Origin: Candidatus Halobeggiatoa sp. HSG11
GTDB lineage: Bacteria > Pseudomonadota > Gammaproteobacteria > Beggiatoales > Beggiatoaceae
Direction of reading: 5' to 3'
Length of the DNA: 60,013 nucleotides
Assembly (NCBI GenBank): GCA_030378105.1
Contig: JAUCGL010000008.1
Span: forward strand, 1 to 60,013
Shown here piece after piece: positions 19,024-28,837 of the stretch; position 1 is the first letter of the stretch, and the number at the start of each line of letters is the position of its first letter. The notes under the pieces are model-generated. The model saw only the letters and a program-made list of their open reading frames with translations. It was not told the DNA's origin and did no database searches. The position numbers and the translations under genes are program-made.

Positions 19024-20601
19024 ATGAAACATAATAATATAATTTTAGTTGTTGATGATAATGTCAATAATATAAGAGTTGTGGTTAATTCTCTTAAAAT
19101 TCATGGATTTGAAATTGCTACAGCTAAAAATGGCTTAGTTGGAATTAAGAGAGCAGAAATGTTGCAACCATTGCTTATTCTATTAGATGTTATGATGCAT
19201 GAAATAGATGGTTTTGAAACTTGTCGTCGTCTAAAAGCAAATAAAATTACTAAAGATATTCCAGTTATTTTTATGACAATTTTAGATAAAGTTGAAGATA
19301 AATTGAAAGGCTTTGAAGCTGGTGGAATAGATTATATTTCTAAACCACTTCAAGAACAAGAAGTATTAGCTAGAGTTAAAAATCATCTTGAATTAAAAAA
19401 TTTGAATGCTCAACTTTTAGAGCAAAATAAAAAACTACAAAAAGAAATTCAAGAACGTAAACAAGCTGAAGCCACAACTAAAATTGCCAATCGTCTTAAA
19501 GATGAATTTTTATCTAATGTGAGTCATGAAATTCGTACTCCTATGAATGCAATTATTGGATTCACTCAATTGATTTCAAGCACTAATTTAACCAATGAAC
19601 AGAAAGATTATATCAATATAATAAAATCTTCCTCTCATACTTTACTTAAAATTATTAACGACATCCTTGATTTTTCTAGTATGGAAGCAAATAAATTAAA
19701 AATAGAACTCATACCTTTTAGTTTGGGAGAAATATTAAAAAATCTCTCTAGGTTATTTAAAGAAAAAACTACTAAAAAAGACATAATATTTCGTATAGTT
19801 AACAAATGTAGCTCACAGCATTTTTTAGGTGATCCAATACGTTTAGAGCAAATACTTGTTAATCTTGTTGGTAATTCTATAAAATTTACTCAAAAAGGTG
19901 TAATAACTGTTTCTATAGAACAAATATCTGAAAATGATGATGAAGTCACCTTACAATTTTCTATAGAAGATACTGGAATAGGAATTGATGAAAAGGTCAT
20001 CCCTTATATATTTGAATCTTTTAGTCAAGCTGATGGTTCTATAACTCGTCAATTTGGTGGAACCGGGTTGGGATTAGCAATTTGCAAAAAACTAATAAAT
20101 ATCATGGATGGAAAAATTTGGTTAAAATCCCAACTTGGTAAAGGCACAATTATTAATTTTGTTCTTACATTTAAAATTTGTTCAAACCAAACTGTTTTTA
20201 ATCAAACTACTCCTCCACAAATATCCAAACCAGTTGTACCTCAACGGAAAATTTTATTGGTAGAAGATAATTCAATTAATCAAAAACTAGTTAAATTAAT
20301 ACTTACCAAAAGAGGTTTTTTGGTAGATATTGCCGAAAATGGCGTAGAGGCAATTAAAATGATAGAAAAAGATAGTTTTGATATAGTATTTATGGATATT
20401 CAAATGCCAGAAATGGATGGTAATGAAGCGACTAAATTAATTAGAAAAAATCCTAAATATGCTAATTTGCCCATTGTTGCTATGACTGCTCATGCTATGA
20501 ATGATGACAAAGAAAAAAGTTTAGAAGCAGGTATGAATGATTATATTGTTAAACCAATTGATAATAAACAGTTATTAGCTGTTTTGAATAAATGGACATA
20601 A
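19024..20601 (+). CDS. Hybrid histidine kinase: REC - HisKA - HATPase - REC
   Basis: 525 residues, no membrane segment, so cytoplasmic. An N-terminal receiver (1-120; ILLDVMMHEIDG with phospho-Asp, Lys in ISKPL) joins a coiled coil (125-155). The HisKA domain has FLSNVSHEIRTPMNAIIGF with His near residue 168. The HATPase (270-385) has DTGIGID, SFSQADGSITRQFGGTGLGL. A second receiver (405-525) has FMDIQMPEMDG and IVKPID. It should take input through the first receiver, autophosphorylate and pass phosphate to the second. There is no DNA-binding output and no partner gene, so it is an orphan relay part. The ATG is preceded by only a weak purine stretch. Confidence 0.93.
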   Translation: MKHNNIILVVDDNVNNIRVVVNSLKIHGFEIATAKNGLVGIKRAEMLQPLLILLDVMMHEIDGFETCRRLKANKITKDIPVIFMTILDKVEDKLKGFEAGGIDYISKPLQEQEVLARVKNHLELKNLNAQLLEQNKKLQKEIQERKQAEATTKIANRLKDEFLSNVSHEIRTPMNAIIGFTQLISSTNLTNEQKDYINIIKSSSHTLLKIINDILDFSSMEANKLKIELIPFSLGEILKNLSRLFKEKTTKKDIIFRIVNKCSSQHFLGDPIRLEQILVNLVGNSIKFTQKGVITVSIEQISENDDEVTLQFSIEDTGIGIDEKVIPYIFESFSQADGSITRQFGGTGLGLAICKKLINIMDGKIWLKSQLGKGTIINFVLTFKICSNQTVFNQTTPPQISKPVVPQRKILLVEDNSINQKLVKLILTKRGFLVDIAENGVEAIKMIEKDSFDIVFMDIQMPEMDGNEATKLIRKNPKYANLPIVAMTAHAMNDDKEKSLEAGMNDYIVKPIDNKQLLAVLNKWT

Positions 20602-20682
20602 CAATTTGGTGAAAAAATTAATACCAATATAACTCAATTATCAGTTTTTTTCTCGTTTTCAACGTTATTGATTCGCTGCCAT

Positions 20683-20960
20683 TTAAGTTAAGACATGGAG
20701 TTCAAAGCATAGCTTTGTAACGATTTTTATTTTAAAATAAATGGCATCCTTCATATTTATGCAAAAGTAGTGAACAGTTATTTCGGGAATGGAGTGAAAC
20801 GTATTTCCCGAAACCCATATCTAGCAATCGTTTCGGGAAATCCACTTCGTTTCATTCCCGAAACAACTGCCAACTGTTTTTGAAGGATGCCAAATAAATA
20901 ACACAAAGTTTCACTTATGAACTCCAATATATTATATTATCTTAACTTAGACGGCAGTGT
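20683..20960 (-). repeat. Repeat family M2, copy split by a MITE
   Basis: The outer ends are inverted repeats: CTGCCATTTAAGTTAAGA on the left and TCTTAACTTAGACGGCAG on the right. Inside lie GGAGTTCAAAGCATAGCTTTG and, on the far side, AAAGTTTCACTTATGAACTCC. These match the uninterrupted copy at 8476-8575 in reverse orientation. Bases 20743-20891 are a different element inserted into it. No gene is present in 20602-21037. Confidence 0.8.
20735..20899 (+). repeat. MITE family A, copy 1, with 8-bp target duplication
   Basis: The element 20743-20891 (149 bp) has termini GGCATCCTTCA and TGAAGGATGCC and an internal palindrome of TTTCGGGAATG/CATTCCCGAAA blocks. It is flanked by the perfect direct repeat AAATAAAT (20735-20742 and 20892-20899). 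It is the reverse complement of the copy at 23121-23264. The host sequence is a copy of repeat M2, so the insertion is nested. Confidence 0.93.
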
Positions 20961-21037
20961 TGCTATTGTTAATTGAATAGTTAATCTACAATATTATTTA
21001 CCTTAAATCTCATAAAAAAACACATAAAATTCAACAT

Positions 21038-21532
21038 ATGAACTGGCTAGACAATATCATTATCATACTTATTTGGTTATTTGTTGTATTCGGTTACTCA
21101 AAAGGTTTAGTTATAGAACTTTTTTCTTTTCTCAATTGGTTTCTATCTTCTATAATCGCTTTATTCTCCGTAAGTGGATTAGCAAATATACTAACATCAT
21201 TCATTTCTTTAGCTGATTTGCGTTTTGGAGTAGCTTTTATGATATTATTCTCAATTAGCTTTGTTATTATTGGTTGGCTTAACGATTTAATTATTAGCTC
21301 TATAGGACCAACTCGGTTGACTGAATTAGAATGTATAACTGGAGCATTCTTTGGATTTATTAAAGGTAGCACTATAATAATAATGTTAATTATATTATCT
21401 GGTTTAACTAAATTTCCGGCTAGTAATAGTTGTCAAGAATCTGTGGCAATAAATTTCATTAAACCAATTATTACAATATTTTTCAACTATTTACCACCTG
21501 ATATTGTAATCCAATTTAATTTTAACCCTTAA
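21038..21532 (+). CDS. cvpA: CvpA family membrane protein
   Basis: 164 residues with four hydrophobic segments (about 5-25, 28-50, 65-87, 100-125), the normal size and topology of CvpA. The N-terminal NWLDNIIIILIWLFVVFGY and following GLVIELFSFLNWFLS match the family pattern (DxxI...GxxRGxxxE). CvpA is needed for colicin V production in E. coli and often precedes purF, as here, with a 9-base gap. Its molecular role is unclear. The pair cvpA-purF sits between two inverted MITE copies. Confidence 0.92.
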   Translation: MNWLDNIIIILIWLFVVFGYSKGLVIELFSFLNWFLSSIIALFSVSGLANILTSFISLADLRFGVAFMILFSISFVIIGWLNDLIISSIGPTRLTELECITGAFFGFIKGSTIIIMLIILSGLTKFPASNSCQESVAINFIKPIITIFFNYLPPDIVIQFNFNP

Positions 21533-21541
21533 GTAATTGTA

Positions 21542-23059
21542 ATGTGTGGAATCATTGGAATTGTAGGAAAATCAGCAGTTAATCAATCTTTATATGATGG
21601 TTTAACTGTATTGCAACATCGTGGCCAAGATGCTGCTGGTATTGTAACTTGTGACAATGAACGTTTGTATCTACGTAAGAATAATGGTTTAGTACGAGAT
21701 ACCTTTCATACAAGACATATGCTTAATTTACGTGGCAATATGGGTATAGGTCATGTACGATACCCAACTGCTGGCTGTGAATCAAGTGCTGAAGCTCAAC
21801 CATTTTATGTTAATTCTCCTTATGGCATCACTTTAGCTCATAATGGTAATTTAACTAATGCCGAAAATTTAAAGCAAGATTTATTTAGAGAAGAACTACG
21901 TCACATAAATACTAATTCTGATTCTGAAGTTTTATTAAATGTATTAGCCCACGAATTACATAAACTGCATAAATTGCATATTAATTATGAAGATGTATTT
22001 AAAGCTGTAGATAGAGTTCATCACCGTTGCCGAGGAGGATATGCAGCAGTAGCAATGATAACCGGAGTAGGGATTTTAGCTTTTCGAGACCCATGTGGAA
22101 TTCGACCACTAATATTTGGTAAGCGTGAAACTCCCAATGGTACAGAATATTTAGTAGCTTCTGAAAGTGTAGTTATTGATATGCTTGGTTTTCAATTAAT
22201 ACGTGACGTTGCCCCAGGAGAAACGATTTTTATAAGTGCTGAAGGACAATTACATTCTTATAAAGGAACTCATAATACTAATATTACTAATGCTCCATGT
22301 ATTTTTGAATATGTTTATATGGCAAGACCAGATTCCATTATAGATAGTATTTCTGTTTATAAGTCAAGGTTACGTATGGGTAAAGCTCTAGCGAAAAAGA
22401 TTCTTAGAATTTATCCAAACCATGATATTGATGTAGTTATTCCAATTCCAGACACAAGTTGTACTGCTGCCTTGCAACTTGCTCATGTACTTAATCGTAA
22501 ATATCGTGAAGGATTTGTTAAAAATCGTTATATTTCACGTACTTTTATTATGCCCGGTCAGAATATGCGGAAAAAATCGGTCCGCCAAAAGCTTAATGCT
22601 ATTAACTTAGAATTTGCTGGTAAAAACGTCTTGCTAGTTGATGATTCTATTGTGCGTGGTACTACTTCAAAACAAATTATCCAAATGGCTCGTGATGCTG
22701 GTGCTAACAAAGTTTATTTTGCTTCCGCAGCTCCTCCAGTTCGTTATCCTAATGTTTATGGGATTGACATGCCAGTAGCAAGCGAATTATTGGCTCACAA
22801 CCGTACTGTAGAAGAAATTGCTGAAGTTATTCAGGCTGATTGGTTAATATATCAAGATTTAAAAGATTTAGTTGCATGTGCCAGAAAAGGTAATAAAGAT
22901 ATTAAACAATTTGATACATCTTGTTTTAATGGTAATTATGTTACCGGTGATATAAATCAGGAATATCTTGAACAGCTTGAACAACGACGTAGTGATTCTG
23001 CTAAAGTCAAAAGTAAAATTCAAGATAATGAAACGATGGGTATTCATAACGTAGCTTAA
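21542..23059 (+). CDS. purF: Amidophosphoribosyltransferase
   Basis: 505 residues, normal for PurF. Catalyses the first committed step of purine synthesis, from PRPP and glutamine to 5-phosphoribosylamine. After Met1 comes the nucleophile Cys2 ([10 protein letters not shown]), with no propeptide, as in the E. coli-type enzyme. The glutaminase half has [13 protein letters not shown] [20 protein letters not shown] and LAHNGNLTN. The phosphoribosyltransferase half has the PRPP-binding loop [15 protein letters not shown] near residue 367. It follows cvpA by 9 bases and is probably co-transcribed. The gene is complete. Confidence 0.98.
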   Translation: MCGIIGIVGKSAVNQSLYDGLTVLQHRGQDAAGIVTCDNERLYLRKNNGLVRDTFHTRHMLNLRGNMGIGHVRYPTAGCESSAEAQPFYVNSPYGITLAHNGNLTNAENLKQDLFREELRHINTNSDSEVLLNVLAHELHKLHKLHINYEDVFKAVDRVHHRCRGGYAAVAMITGVGILAFRDPCGIRPLIFGKRETPNGTEYLVASESVVIDMLGFQLIRDVAPGETIFISAEGQLHSYKGTHNTNITNAPCIFEYVYMARPDSIIDSISVYKSRLRMGKALAKKILRIYPNHDIDVVIPIPDTSCTAALQLAHVLNRKYREGFVKNRYISRTFIMPGQNMRKKSVRQKLNAINLEFAGKNVLLVDDSIVRGTTSKQIIQMARDAGANKVYFASAAPPVRYPNVYGIDMPVASELLAHNRTVEEIAEVIQADWLIYQDLKDLVACARKGNKDIKQFDTSCFNGNYVTGDINQEYLEQLEQRRSDSAKVKSKIQDNETMGIHNVA

Positions 23060-23112
23060 AAAATAATGCTTAATTATAAATTGTTAATGATTAATTAAAA
23101 TCTTAAAACTAG

Positions 23113-23272
23113 AAAGTTTAGGCATCCTTCAAAAGCAGTTGACAGTTGTTTCGGGAATGGAACAAAGTGGATTTCCTGAAATGATTGCTAGATATGGGTT
23201 TCGGGAAATTCGTTTCACTCCCGAAATAACTGTTCACTACTTTTGCGTTAATATGAAGGATGCCAAAGTTTA
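23113..23272 (-). repeat. MITE family A, copy 2, with 8-bp target duplication
   Basis: The element 23121-23264 (144 bp) has termini GGCATCCTTCA and TGAAGGATGCC. Its interior is the reverse complement of the copy at 20743-20891 with few differences. The perfect direct repeat AAAGTTTA flanks it (23113-23120 and 23265-23272). The remaining bases of 23060-23396 contain nothing I can name. Confidence 0.93.
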
Positions 23273-23396
23273 TTGCCTTTTTTAAAATTACAATATTAAT
23301 AATTATAGCATTTTTTTGTTTAATAGGATACTGTAACATAAATCAACTGATTGATATTTATATTGAATTTAATTAAGAATTGCTATATATAAAACT

Positions 23397-24875
23397 ATGC
23401 AAAAAAAAAGTTGTTTACTAATTGTCGATGATGAGGACTGTGGACGTAGTATTTTAGAGATATTACTACAACCAGAGAATTATCAGTTAGAATTTGCAAT
23501 AAATGGTGAAGATGCTTTGCAGAAAGCAGATGAACTGTTACCGGATTTGATTCTGCTAGACATAATAATGCCACGTATGGATGGATTTGAAGTTTGTAAG
23601 CGTCTGCGTGAACATCCAAAATTAGCTGAAGTTCCAGTAATTATGTTGACAGCTATTAGTGATCGAGCAACTCGTTTAAAAGGAATTAATGCTGGAGCCG
23701 ATGATTTTATAACTAAACCTTTTGATAAATTGGAATTATTGGCTAGGGTCAATACCATTATTCGTCTTAATCGTTATCGGCGTTTATCAACTGAACGAAT
23801 GCGGTTTGATTGGGTGGTTGAACAGTCAGATGATGGTTATTTATTATTGAGTGACGGGAATTTTATTAAATATGCAAATTCTGCCGCTAGATTATATTTA
23901 GGTTTATTAACAGAGAATATTGCGTCAACAAAGTTCACCGAATATTTGGAAATTCAAAATTTTAAACAAGAGCCGACTGTTGCTTGGGAAAATTGGCCTA
24001 AATCTAATGTTGGAGATATTCCACGTTATTTAGTTAGACCCGAAACTCAAAATTCACAGTTGCTTTGGTTACAAGTATATATTTTAGAATCGCCTTTTGA
24101 TAACTTTAGTGGTCAATTAGTACGTTTAAGCGATGTAAGTGAACAGATGAATTTACAACAACAAATGTGGACTTTTCAGAGTTTAGTATCGCATAAATTA
24201 CGAGCTCCACTCAATGGCCTGATTAGTTTACAATTATTAGACCAAAAAAATATTGATTTATCTAGTCAAAAAGCCCATTCTTTACTGAATATTGCTAAAG
24301 ATAGTGCCAAGCGTTTACAAGAACAAATTTTAGATATTTTACGTTATTTAGATTCTTCACAATTACTTAAAAATGATAATACATTTCAACTCTCTGAACT
24401 ACCTATATTATTAAATAAAATTCAAGCAGATTTAAAGCTTAATCCTCTTTCTATTCACATGGATAATGACTTAGTTAGCAAATCTATTTCGTTTTCTAGT
24501 CAAGGATTAGAACTAATATTACACGAGTCATTCACTAATTCTAAAAAATTTCATCCTAATCAGTCTCCAACATTGGAAATATCTGTCACGACATTGGATA
24601 ATAAAACAATATTAATATCTATAAGTGATGATGGTAAATATATGTCAAATCAAGAACTTAATAAAGTATGGACTCCATACTACCAAAGTGAAAAATATTT
24701 TACTGGTGAAGTAAAAGGCATGGGATTAGGACTATCAATGATTGCTAAATTAGTATCAGGTAGCGGTGGTAGTTACCGTTTATTTAACCGAGATAATACA
24801 CCAGGAGTTACATTGGAATTATTATTGCCGTTTGAAAACTGTGAATTTCCTCAAAATACACCTACAATAACTTGA
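23397..24875 (+). CDS. Receiver - PAS-like - histidine kinase protein
   Basis: 492 residues, cytoplasmic. A receiver (1-125) has IVDDEDCG, LILLDIIMPRMDG and ITKPFD. Residues about 140-265 look like a PAS-type sensor (WVVEQSDDGYLLLSDGNFIKYANSAA), ending in a LQQQMW linker. The H-box is FQSLVSHKLRAPLNGLISLQ, so the phospho-acceptor His is present. The ATPase domain (370-485) shows HESFTNSKKFHP, ISDDGKYMS and GMGLGLSMIAKLV. A kinase with an N-terminal receiver is usually switched by an upstream relay. It is transcribed alone, downstream of purF and a MITE. Confidence 0.9.
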   Translation: MQKKSCLLIVDDEDCGRSILEILLQPENYQLEFAINGEDALQKADELLPDLILLDIIMPRMDGFEVCKRLREHPKLAEVPVIMLTAISDRATRLKGINAGADDFITKPFDKLELLARVNTIIRLNRYRRLSTERMRFDWVVEQSDDGYLLLSDGNFIKYANSAARLYLGLLTENIASTKFTEYLEIQNFKQEPTVAWENWPKSNVGDIPRYLVRPETQNSQLLWLQVYILESPFDNFSGQLVRLSDVSEQMNLQQQMWTFQSLVSHKLRAPLNGLISLQLLDQKNIDLSSQKAHSLLNIAKDSAKRLQEQILDILRYLDSSQLLKNDNTFQLSELPILLNKIQADLKLNPLSIHMDNDLVSKSISFSSQGLELILHESFTNSKKFHPNQSPTLEISVTTLDNKTILISISDDGKYMSNQELNKVWTPYYQSEKYFTGEVKGMGLGLSMIAKLVSGSGGSYRLFNRDNTPGVTLELLLPFENCEFPQNTPTIT

Positions 24876-24953
24876 AATATCAACTTTTAACATTATACTA
24901 CAGATGGGTTTGGCAGATAAGATTTTGAATTTTAAATTAAAGAGGAAAGCATT

Positions 24954-26078
24954 TTGAGGCAAGCAGCTTTATTAGCCTTGGCAGATGGGAGTTTGTTTCA
25001 TGGTGAATCAATTGGTGTTGATGGACAATGTTGTGGAGAAGTAGTGTTTAATACATCCATGACCGGCTATCAAGAAATCTTAACCGATCCTTCGTATTGT
25101 CGCCAAATCGTTACTTTAACTTATCCTCATATTGGCAATGTAGGCATAAATATTGAGGATGAAGAAAGCTCACAAGTATTTGTTGCTGGTTTAATAATTC
25201 GAGATTTACCTTTGTTAGAAAGCAATTGGCGAACTGAATTATCACTTGCGGATTATTTAAAACAACATAAAGTAGTTAGTATAGCAGAAATTGATACTCG
25301 TCGCTTAACCAGAATTTTGCGAGAGAAAGGAGCTCAAAATGGTTGTTTAGTCGCTGGTGAAAATATTGATCCAGAAGCTGCTATCCAAGCTGCAAAAAAC
25401 TTTGCTGGATTGCAAGGTATGGATTTAGCTAAAGAAGTGTCTGCTCAACAGCCTTATGAATGGAAAGAAAGTGTGTGGTCTATGGATGACAATGCCAATG
25501 CACCTTCTAAACAATGGCAAGTTATAGCTTATGATTTTGGAGTTAAACGTAATATTCTACGCTTATTAATAGATAGAGGTTGTAGTGTAACAGTTGTGCC
25601 AGCCCAAACTCCAGCTAGTGAAATTTTAAAACATAAACCAGACGGAGTTTTTCTTTCCAATGGCCCCGGTGATCCAGAGCCTTGTGACTATGCGGTAACA
25701 GCAATCAAGGAAATTCTTGAACAAGGAACCCCTTTGTTTGGAATTTGTTTAGGCCATCAATTATTAGGTTTGGCTAGTGGTGCTAAAACAGTTAAAATGA
25801 AGTTTGGCCATCATGGTGCAAATCATCCAGTACAAGAAATAAATTCTGGTAAAGTAATGATTACTAGCCAAAATCATGGTTTTGCCCTTGATGAAGAAAG
25901 TTTACCAACCAATTTACAACCAACTCATCGTTCTCTGTTTGACGGTTCTTTGCAAGGTATTCGTCATATTGACAAACCTGCATTTAGTTTCCAAGGCCAT
26001 CCAGAAGCCAGTCCCGGGCCGCATGATGTAGCGGACTTATTTGACCAATTTATTGACTTAATGAAAAATAACTCATGA
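24954..26078 (+). CDS. carA: Carbamoyl-phosphate synthase small subunit
   Basis: 374 residues, full length. The glutaminase subunit hydrolyses glutamine and delivers ammonia to CarB for arginine and pyrimidine synthesis. The N-terminal domain has [20 protein letters not shown]; the amidotransferase domain has [19 protein letters not shown] with the nucleophile Cys near residue 264, and [11 protein letters not shown] with the His-Glu pair. I accept the TTG start at 24954 because AGAGGA (24941-24946) is well placed and the protein begins at the expected point ([12 protein letters not shown]). carB does not follow: the next gene, ccmD, overlaps by 4 bases (ATGA). Confidence 0.97.
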   Translation: MRQAALLALADGSLFHGESIGVDGQCCGEVVFNTSMTGYQEILTDPSYCRQIVTLTYPHIGNVGINIEDEESSQVFVAGLIIRDLPLLESNWRTELSLADYLKQHKVVSIAEIDTRRLTRILREKGAQNGCLVAGENIDPEAAIQAAKNFAGLQGMDLAKEVSAQQPYEWKESVWSMDDNANAPSKQWQVIAYDFGVKRNILRLLIDRGCSVTVVPAQTPASEILKHKPDGVFLSNGPGDPEPCDYAVTAIKEILEQGTPLFGICLGHQLLGLASGAKTVKMKFGHHGANHPVQEINSGKVMITSQNHGFALDEESLPTNLQPTHRSLFDGSLQGIRHIDKPAFSFQGHPEASPGPHDVADLFDQFIDLMKNNS

Positions 26079-26260
26079 ACGAATTTTTTCATATGGGCGG
26101 TTATGCCTTTTATGTATGGACTAGTTATGGTTTAACCTTTCTAGTGTTAATTATCAATTTAATTATCCCATTTAATCAAGAACGTACTATATTGCGTACT
26201 TTAAACCGTAAATTAAGGAGAAAACAGCGTGAGCGTCATCCGAGTCGGCCCAAAGCATAA
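26075..26260 (+). CDS. ccmD: Heme exporter protein CcmD
   Basis: 61 residues, with one membrane helix ([16 protein letters not shown]) and a strongly basic tail ([15 protein letters not shown]), the classic CcmD layout; the N-terminal [17 protein letters not shown] is a good family match. CcmD helps release holo-CcmE from the CcmABC complex during cytochrome c maturation. It overlaps carA by 4 bases upstream and ccmE by 32 bases downstream. Confidence 0.93.
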   Translation: MNEFFHMGGYAFYVWTSYGLTFLVLIINLIIPFNQERTILRTLNRKLRRKQRERHPSRPKA

Positions 26261-26678
26261 AAAACGTTTGGCTATTTTATTAATTGTATTAGCTGGAGTT
26301 GGAATAACAGTAGCTTTAGCTTTGACTGCTTTTAGTGAAAATATGCTATATTTTTTTAGCCCAACCCAAATTTTAGCTGGCGAAGCTCCTCAAGATCGGG
26401 TTATTCGAGTTGGTGGTTTGGTGAGTAATGGTAGTGTTAAACGTGCTACCGATAGCTTGAAAATTAATTTTGATGTTAATGATCATGTTAATACTATACC
26501 AGTTCAATACACTGGAATTTTGCCAGATTTATTTCGTGAAGGACAAGGTATTGTAGCTATTGGCCGAATGCAATCAGATGGAAGCTTTATAGCTGATGAA
26601 GTATTGGCTAAACATGACGAAAATTATATGCCACCAGAAGTTGCTGATGCCTTAAAAAAAGCTAAAGGTGATGAGTGA
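26229..26678 (+). CDS. ccmE: Cytochrome c maturation heme chaperone CcmE
   Basis: 149 residues. Periplasmic, membrane-anchored chaperone that binds heme covalently and hands it to CcmFH. After a basic N-terminus (KHKKRLAIL) there is a single membrane helix, then the OB-fold: FFSPTQILAG, RVIRVGGLVSNGSVKR, GILPDLFREGQGIVA, and the heme-binding His in LAKHDENYMPP. The GTG start at 26229 overlaps ccmD by 32 bases and begins the expected [13 protein letters not shown]. ccmABC and ccmF are not in the window, so ccmDE has been split from the usual operon. Confidence 0.96.
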   Translation: MSVIRVGPKHKKRLAILLIVLAGVGITVALALTAFSENMLYFFSPTQILAGEAPQDRVIRVGGLVSNGSVKRATDSLKINFDVNDHVNTIPVQYTGILPDLFREGQGIVAIGRMQSDGSFIADEVLAKHDENYMPPEVADALKKAKGDE

Positions 26679-26716
26679 ATTTAATAACTTCCAAAACTTG
26701 AATATCCAAACCTGCT

Positions 26717-26790
26717 ATAGACTTTCAGATAAATAATTTCACTTAAAACCTACGAGGTTTCCAAAACCTCACAGGTTTCACACGAATATT
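26717..26790 (+). repeat. AAACCTGCGAGG hairpin family H, copy 2
   Basis: CTATAGACTTTCAGATAAAT precedes AAACCTACGAGGTTTCC and AAAACCTCACAGGTTTCAC. It matches copy 52390-52465 closely and copy 17374-17440 inverted. It lies downstream of ccmE and may serve as its mRNA end. The rest of the gap to rnt holds no gene. Confidence 0.75.
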
Positions 26791-26938
26791 TTTCTGAACG
26801 TCTATAGGTTAAAAAACTAGTAGGTTTAAATAAATATTGGGATAATAAATAGAGATATAAATTGAAAAAACACCTTTGGAAAATACAAATTTTTGATACA
26901 ATCCTGCAAGCCGAATATTCATTGGCAGCAGGTACAAA

Positions 26939-27601
26939 ATGAATAATAGAACACCATATCAAATTGCTAAACGCTTTCGTGGTTTTTTACCGGTAGTAGT
27001 AGACGTTGAGACGGCCGGCTTCGATCCAGAGCGTAACGCTTTATTAGAAATAGCGATAGTTATATTACAAGTTGACGAACGAGGCCAATGGCGACGCCAT
27101 CAAACCTGTGCCTGTCATATAATTCCCTTTGAAGGAGCCAGCCTTGATCAAAAAGCTTTGGACTTTATTAAAGTTGATCCACATCATCCATTTAGATTTG
27201 CAGTTCAAGAAGCTGAAGGTTTAGAAACTGTTTTTTCTCCTATACGCCGAGCAATAAAAACCCATAATTGTAGTAGAGCCATATTAGTTGGTCACAACCC
27301 AATGTTTGATTTAAGTTTTATTAAAGCTGCCTGTAAACGCACTAAAGTTAAAATGCCATTTCATCGTTTTAGCACTTTTGATACTGCCACTTTGGGTGGA
27401 TTAGCTTATGGACAAACTGTATTAGCCAGAGCAGCACAAGCCGCCGGTTTAGCATGGGATAGTCAAGAAGCTCATTCAGCAATTTATGATGCAGAACGTA
27501 CAGCAGAATTATTTTGTAAAATAGTAAATTTATGGGGTAAATGGCGGAAAGAATTCAAAATTTATAATGATTTAAAGGATAATGGTAAAAGGTATAATTA
27601 A
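26939..27601 (+). CDS. rnt: Ribonuclease T
   Basis: 220 residues. A DEDDh-family 3'-5' exoribonuclease that trims tRNA and other stable RNA ends; RNase T is essentially a gammaproteobacterial enzyme. Metal ligands appear in order: VDVETAGFDP (D and E), GHNPMFDLSFI (D) and HSAIYDAERTAELF (H and D). The N-terminal RFRGFLPVVVDVETAGF is typical. It is monocistronic and converges with lptG. Confidence 0.95.
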   Translation: MNNRTPYQIAKRFRGFLPVVVDVETAGFDPERNALLEIAIVILQVDERGQWRRHQTCACHIIPFEGASLDQKALDFIKVDPHHPFRFAVQEAEGLETVFSPIRRAIKTHNCSRAILVGHNPMFDLSFIKAACKRTKVKMPFHRFSTFDTATLGGLAYGQTVLARAAQAAGLAWDSQEAHSAIYDAERTAELFCKIVNLWGKWRKEFKIYNDLKDNGKRYN

Positions 27602-27678
27602 AATTGGCATGTAGATTGCTTGGTATATATAGCAACATAATTCAAATAATTCCTACCTATTTTGGGTTATGATTGGAT

Positions 27679-27705
27679 CACTTGAATGCTGGTCACATTC
27701 AAGTG
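27679..27705. terminator. Hairpin between convergent rnt and lptG
   Basis: CACTTGAATG (27679-27688), loop CTGGTCA and CATTCAAGTG (27696-27705) form a perfect 10-bp stem in the gap between two convergent genes. No clear T-run follows on either strand, so a terminator role rests on position and stem alone. Confidence 0.4.
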
Positions 27706-27719
27706 TGTCCCTTTAAATT

Positions 27720-28796
27720 TTATATAATTCTTCGCATCAATGTTATTGTTACAGCCAAAAACAATATTGGCGGTAATAAAGCACTTACGGCTGGATAAAG
27801 ATTATATACCAATCCCATATTCCCCATAGTCTGATTTAACATGTGAAATACAACTCCTATCAAAGCTCCAACTAAAACTCGTTGTCCAACTGATACGGTA
27901 CGCAAAGAACCAAATACAAATGGAGTTGCTAAAAAAATCATAGTGATACAAACTAACGGATAACCTAAGCGAGTCCAAAAAGCTAACTCATATTTGGCAG
28001 TACGTTGGCCATTTTTATGTAAATATTGGATATACTTATATAATCCCAAGCTTGATAATTTATTTGGGCGAATAACAACAATTTTAACCAATTCTGGACT
28101 TAAAATGGCTTTCCACACCACAGTGTCTAAATATTGACGGGTGACTTGAGTTGCTTCAATTATATGTTTTTCAACATCTTTTAAAAACCATTTACCTTTT
28201 TCATAAAAAGCATTTTTAGCTTTGGTTATACTTTTTAAATTTTGTTTGGAATCAAATTCATACAAAGTTATTCCTCCAAAACCACCATCTGGATAAATTG
28301 TGCGAATATTAATAAAATCTTGTTTATCTCGTGACCAAAAACCATAACGAGTCAGAAAAACCATCCGCTGCCGTTCATGTTCAGATTGGGCAATTGCTCG
28401 CATATTATTGGCATATTGACCGGTTTTAGGAGCAACAAATTCACCAATTAACATAACTAATATGGTTAAAACCAGTCCAACTTTTAATATTGAAATAACA
28501 ATACGCACTGTCGAAATTCCGGTAGCACGCATGACGGTCAATTCACTATTATTTGCCAACATACCTAATCCCAATAAGCTGCCTAATAATGCAGCATAAG
28601 GAAATAAGTTATAAATAAATATTGGGATTTCTAAAGCAACATATTGAATTGCTTGTAATAGTCCATAACGTTCTTTACCTATATCATCAATTTCATCAAT
28701 AAATTCAAAAAAAGTGAATAGGCCAACTAATATTAATAATACGATTAATATGCCACTTAATACAGTTTTACCAATATATTTATCAAGAGTTTTCAT
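27720..28796 (-). CDS. lptG: LPS export ABC transporter permease LptG
   Basis: 358 residues, the usual length. Inner-membrane subunit of LptB2FG, which extracts lipopolysaccharide toward the outer membrane. It begins MKTLDKYIGKTVL with membrane segments at about 15-40, 60-80 and 98-120, a periplasmic beta-jellyroll (about 130-255: RQRMVFLTRYGFWSRDKQDFINI, GGITLYEFD), then three C-terminal helices including KYELAFWTRLGYPLVCITMIF and GQRVLVGALIGVVFHMLNQ. MRATGIS in the coupling region is a good LptG/LptF signature. LptF usually precedes it but is not here. Confidence 0.93.
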   Translation of the reverse strand: MKTLDKYIGKTVLSGILIVLLILVGLFTFFEFIDEIDDIGKERYGLLQAIQYVALEIPIFIYNLFPYAALLGSLLGLGMLANNSELTVMRATGISTVRIVISILKVGLVLTILVMLIGEFVAPKTGQYANNMRAIAQSEHERQRMVFLTRYGFWSRDKQDFINIRTIYPDGGFGGITLYEFDSKQNLKSITKAKNAFYEKGKWFLKDVEKHIIEATQVTRQYLDTVVWKAILSPELVKIVVIRPNKLSSLGLYKYIQYLHKNGQRTAKYELAFWTRLGYPLVCITMIFLATPFVFGSLRTVSVGQRVLVGALIGVVFHMLNQTMGNMGLVYNLYPAVSALLPPILFLAVTITLMRRII

Positions 28797-28837
28797 AGAT
28801 TTAACAGTATAAAATATTCAGAAAAAGGTAGACTTTT

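Noticed and set aside
26679..26938. Possible riboswitch or RNA gene between ccmE and rnt
   Set aside because: The only structure is a copy of hairpin family H, found at several unrelated places.
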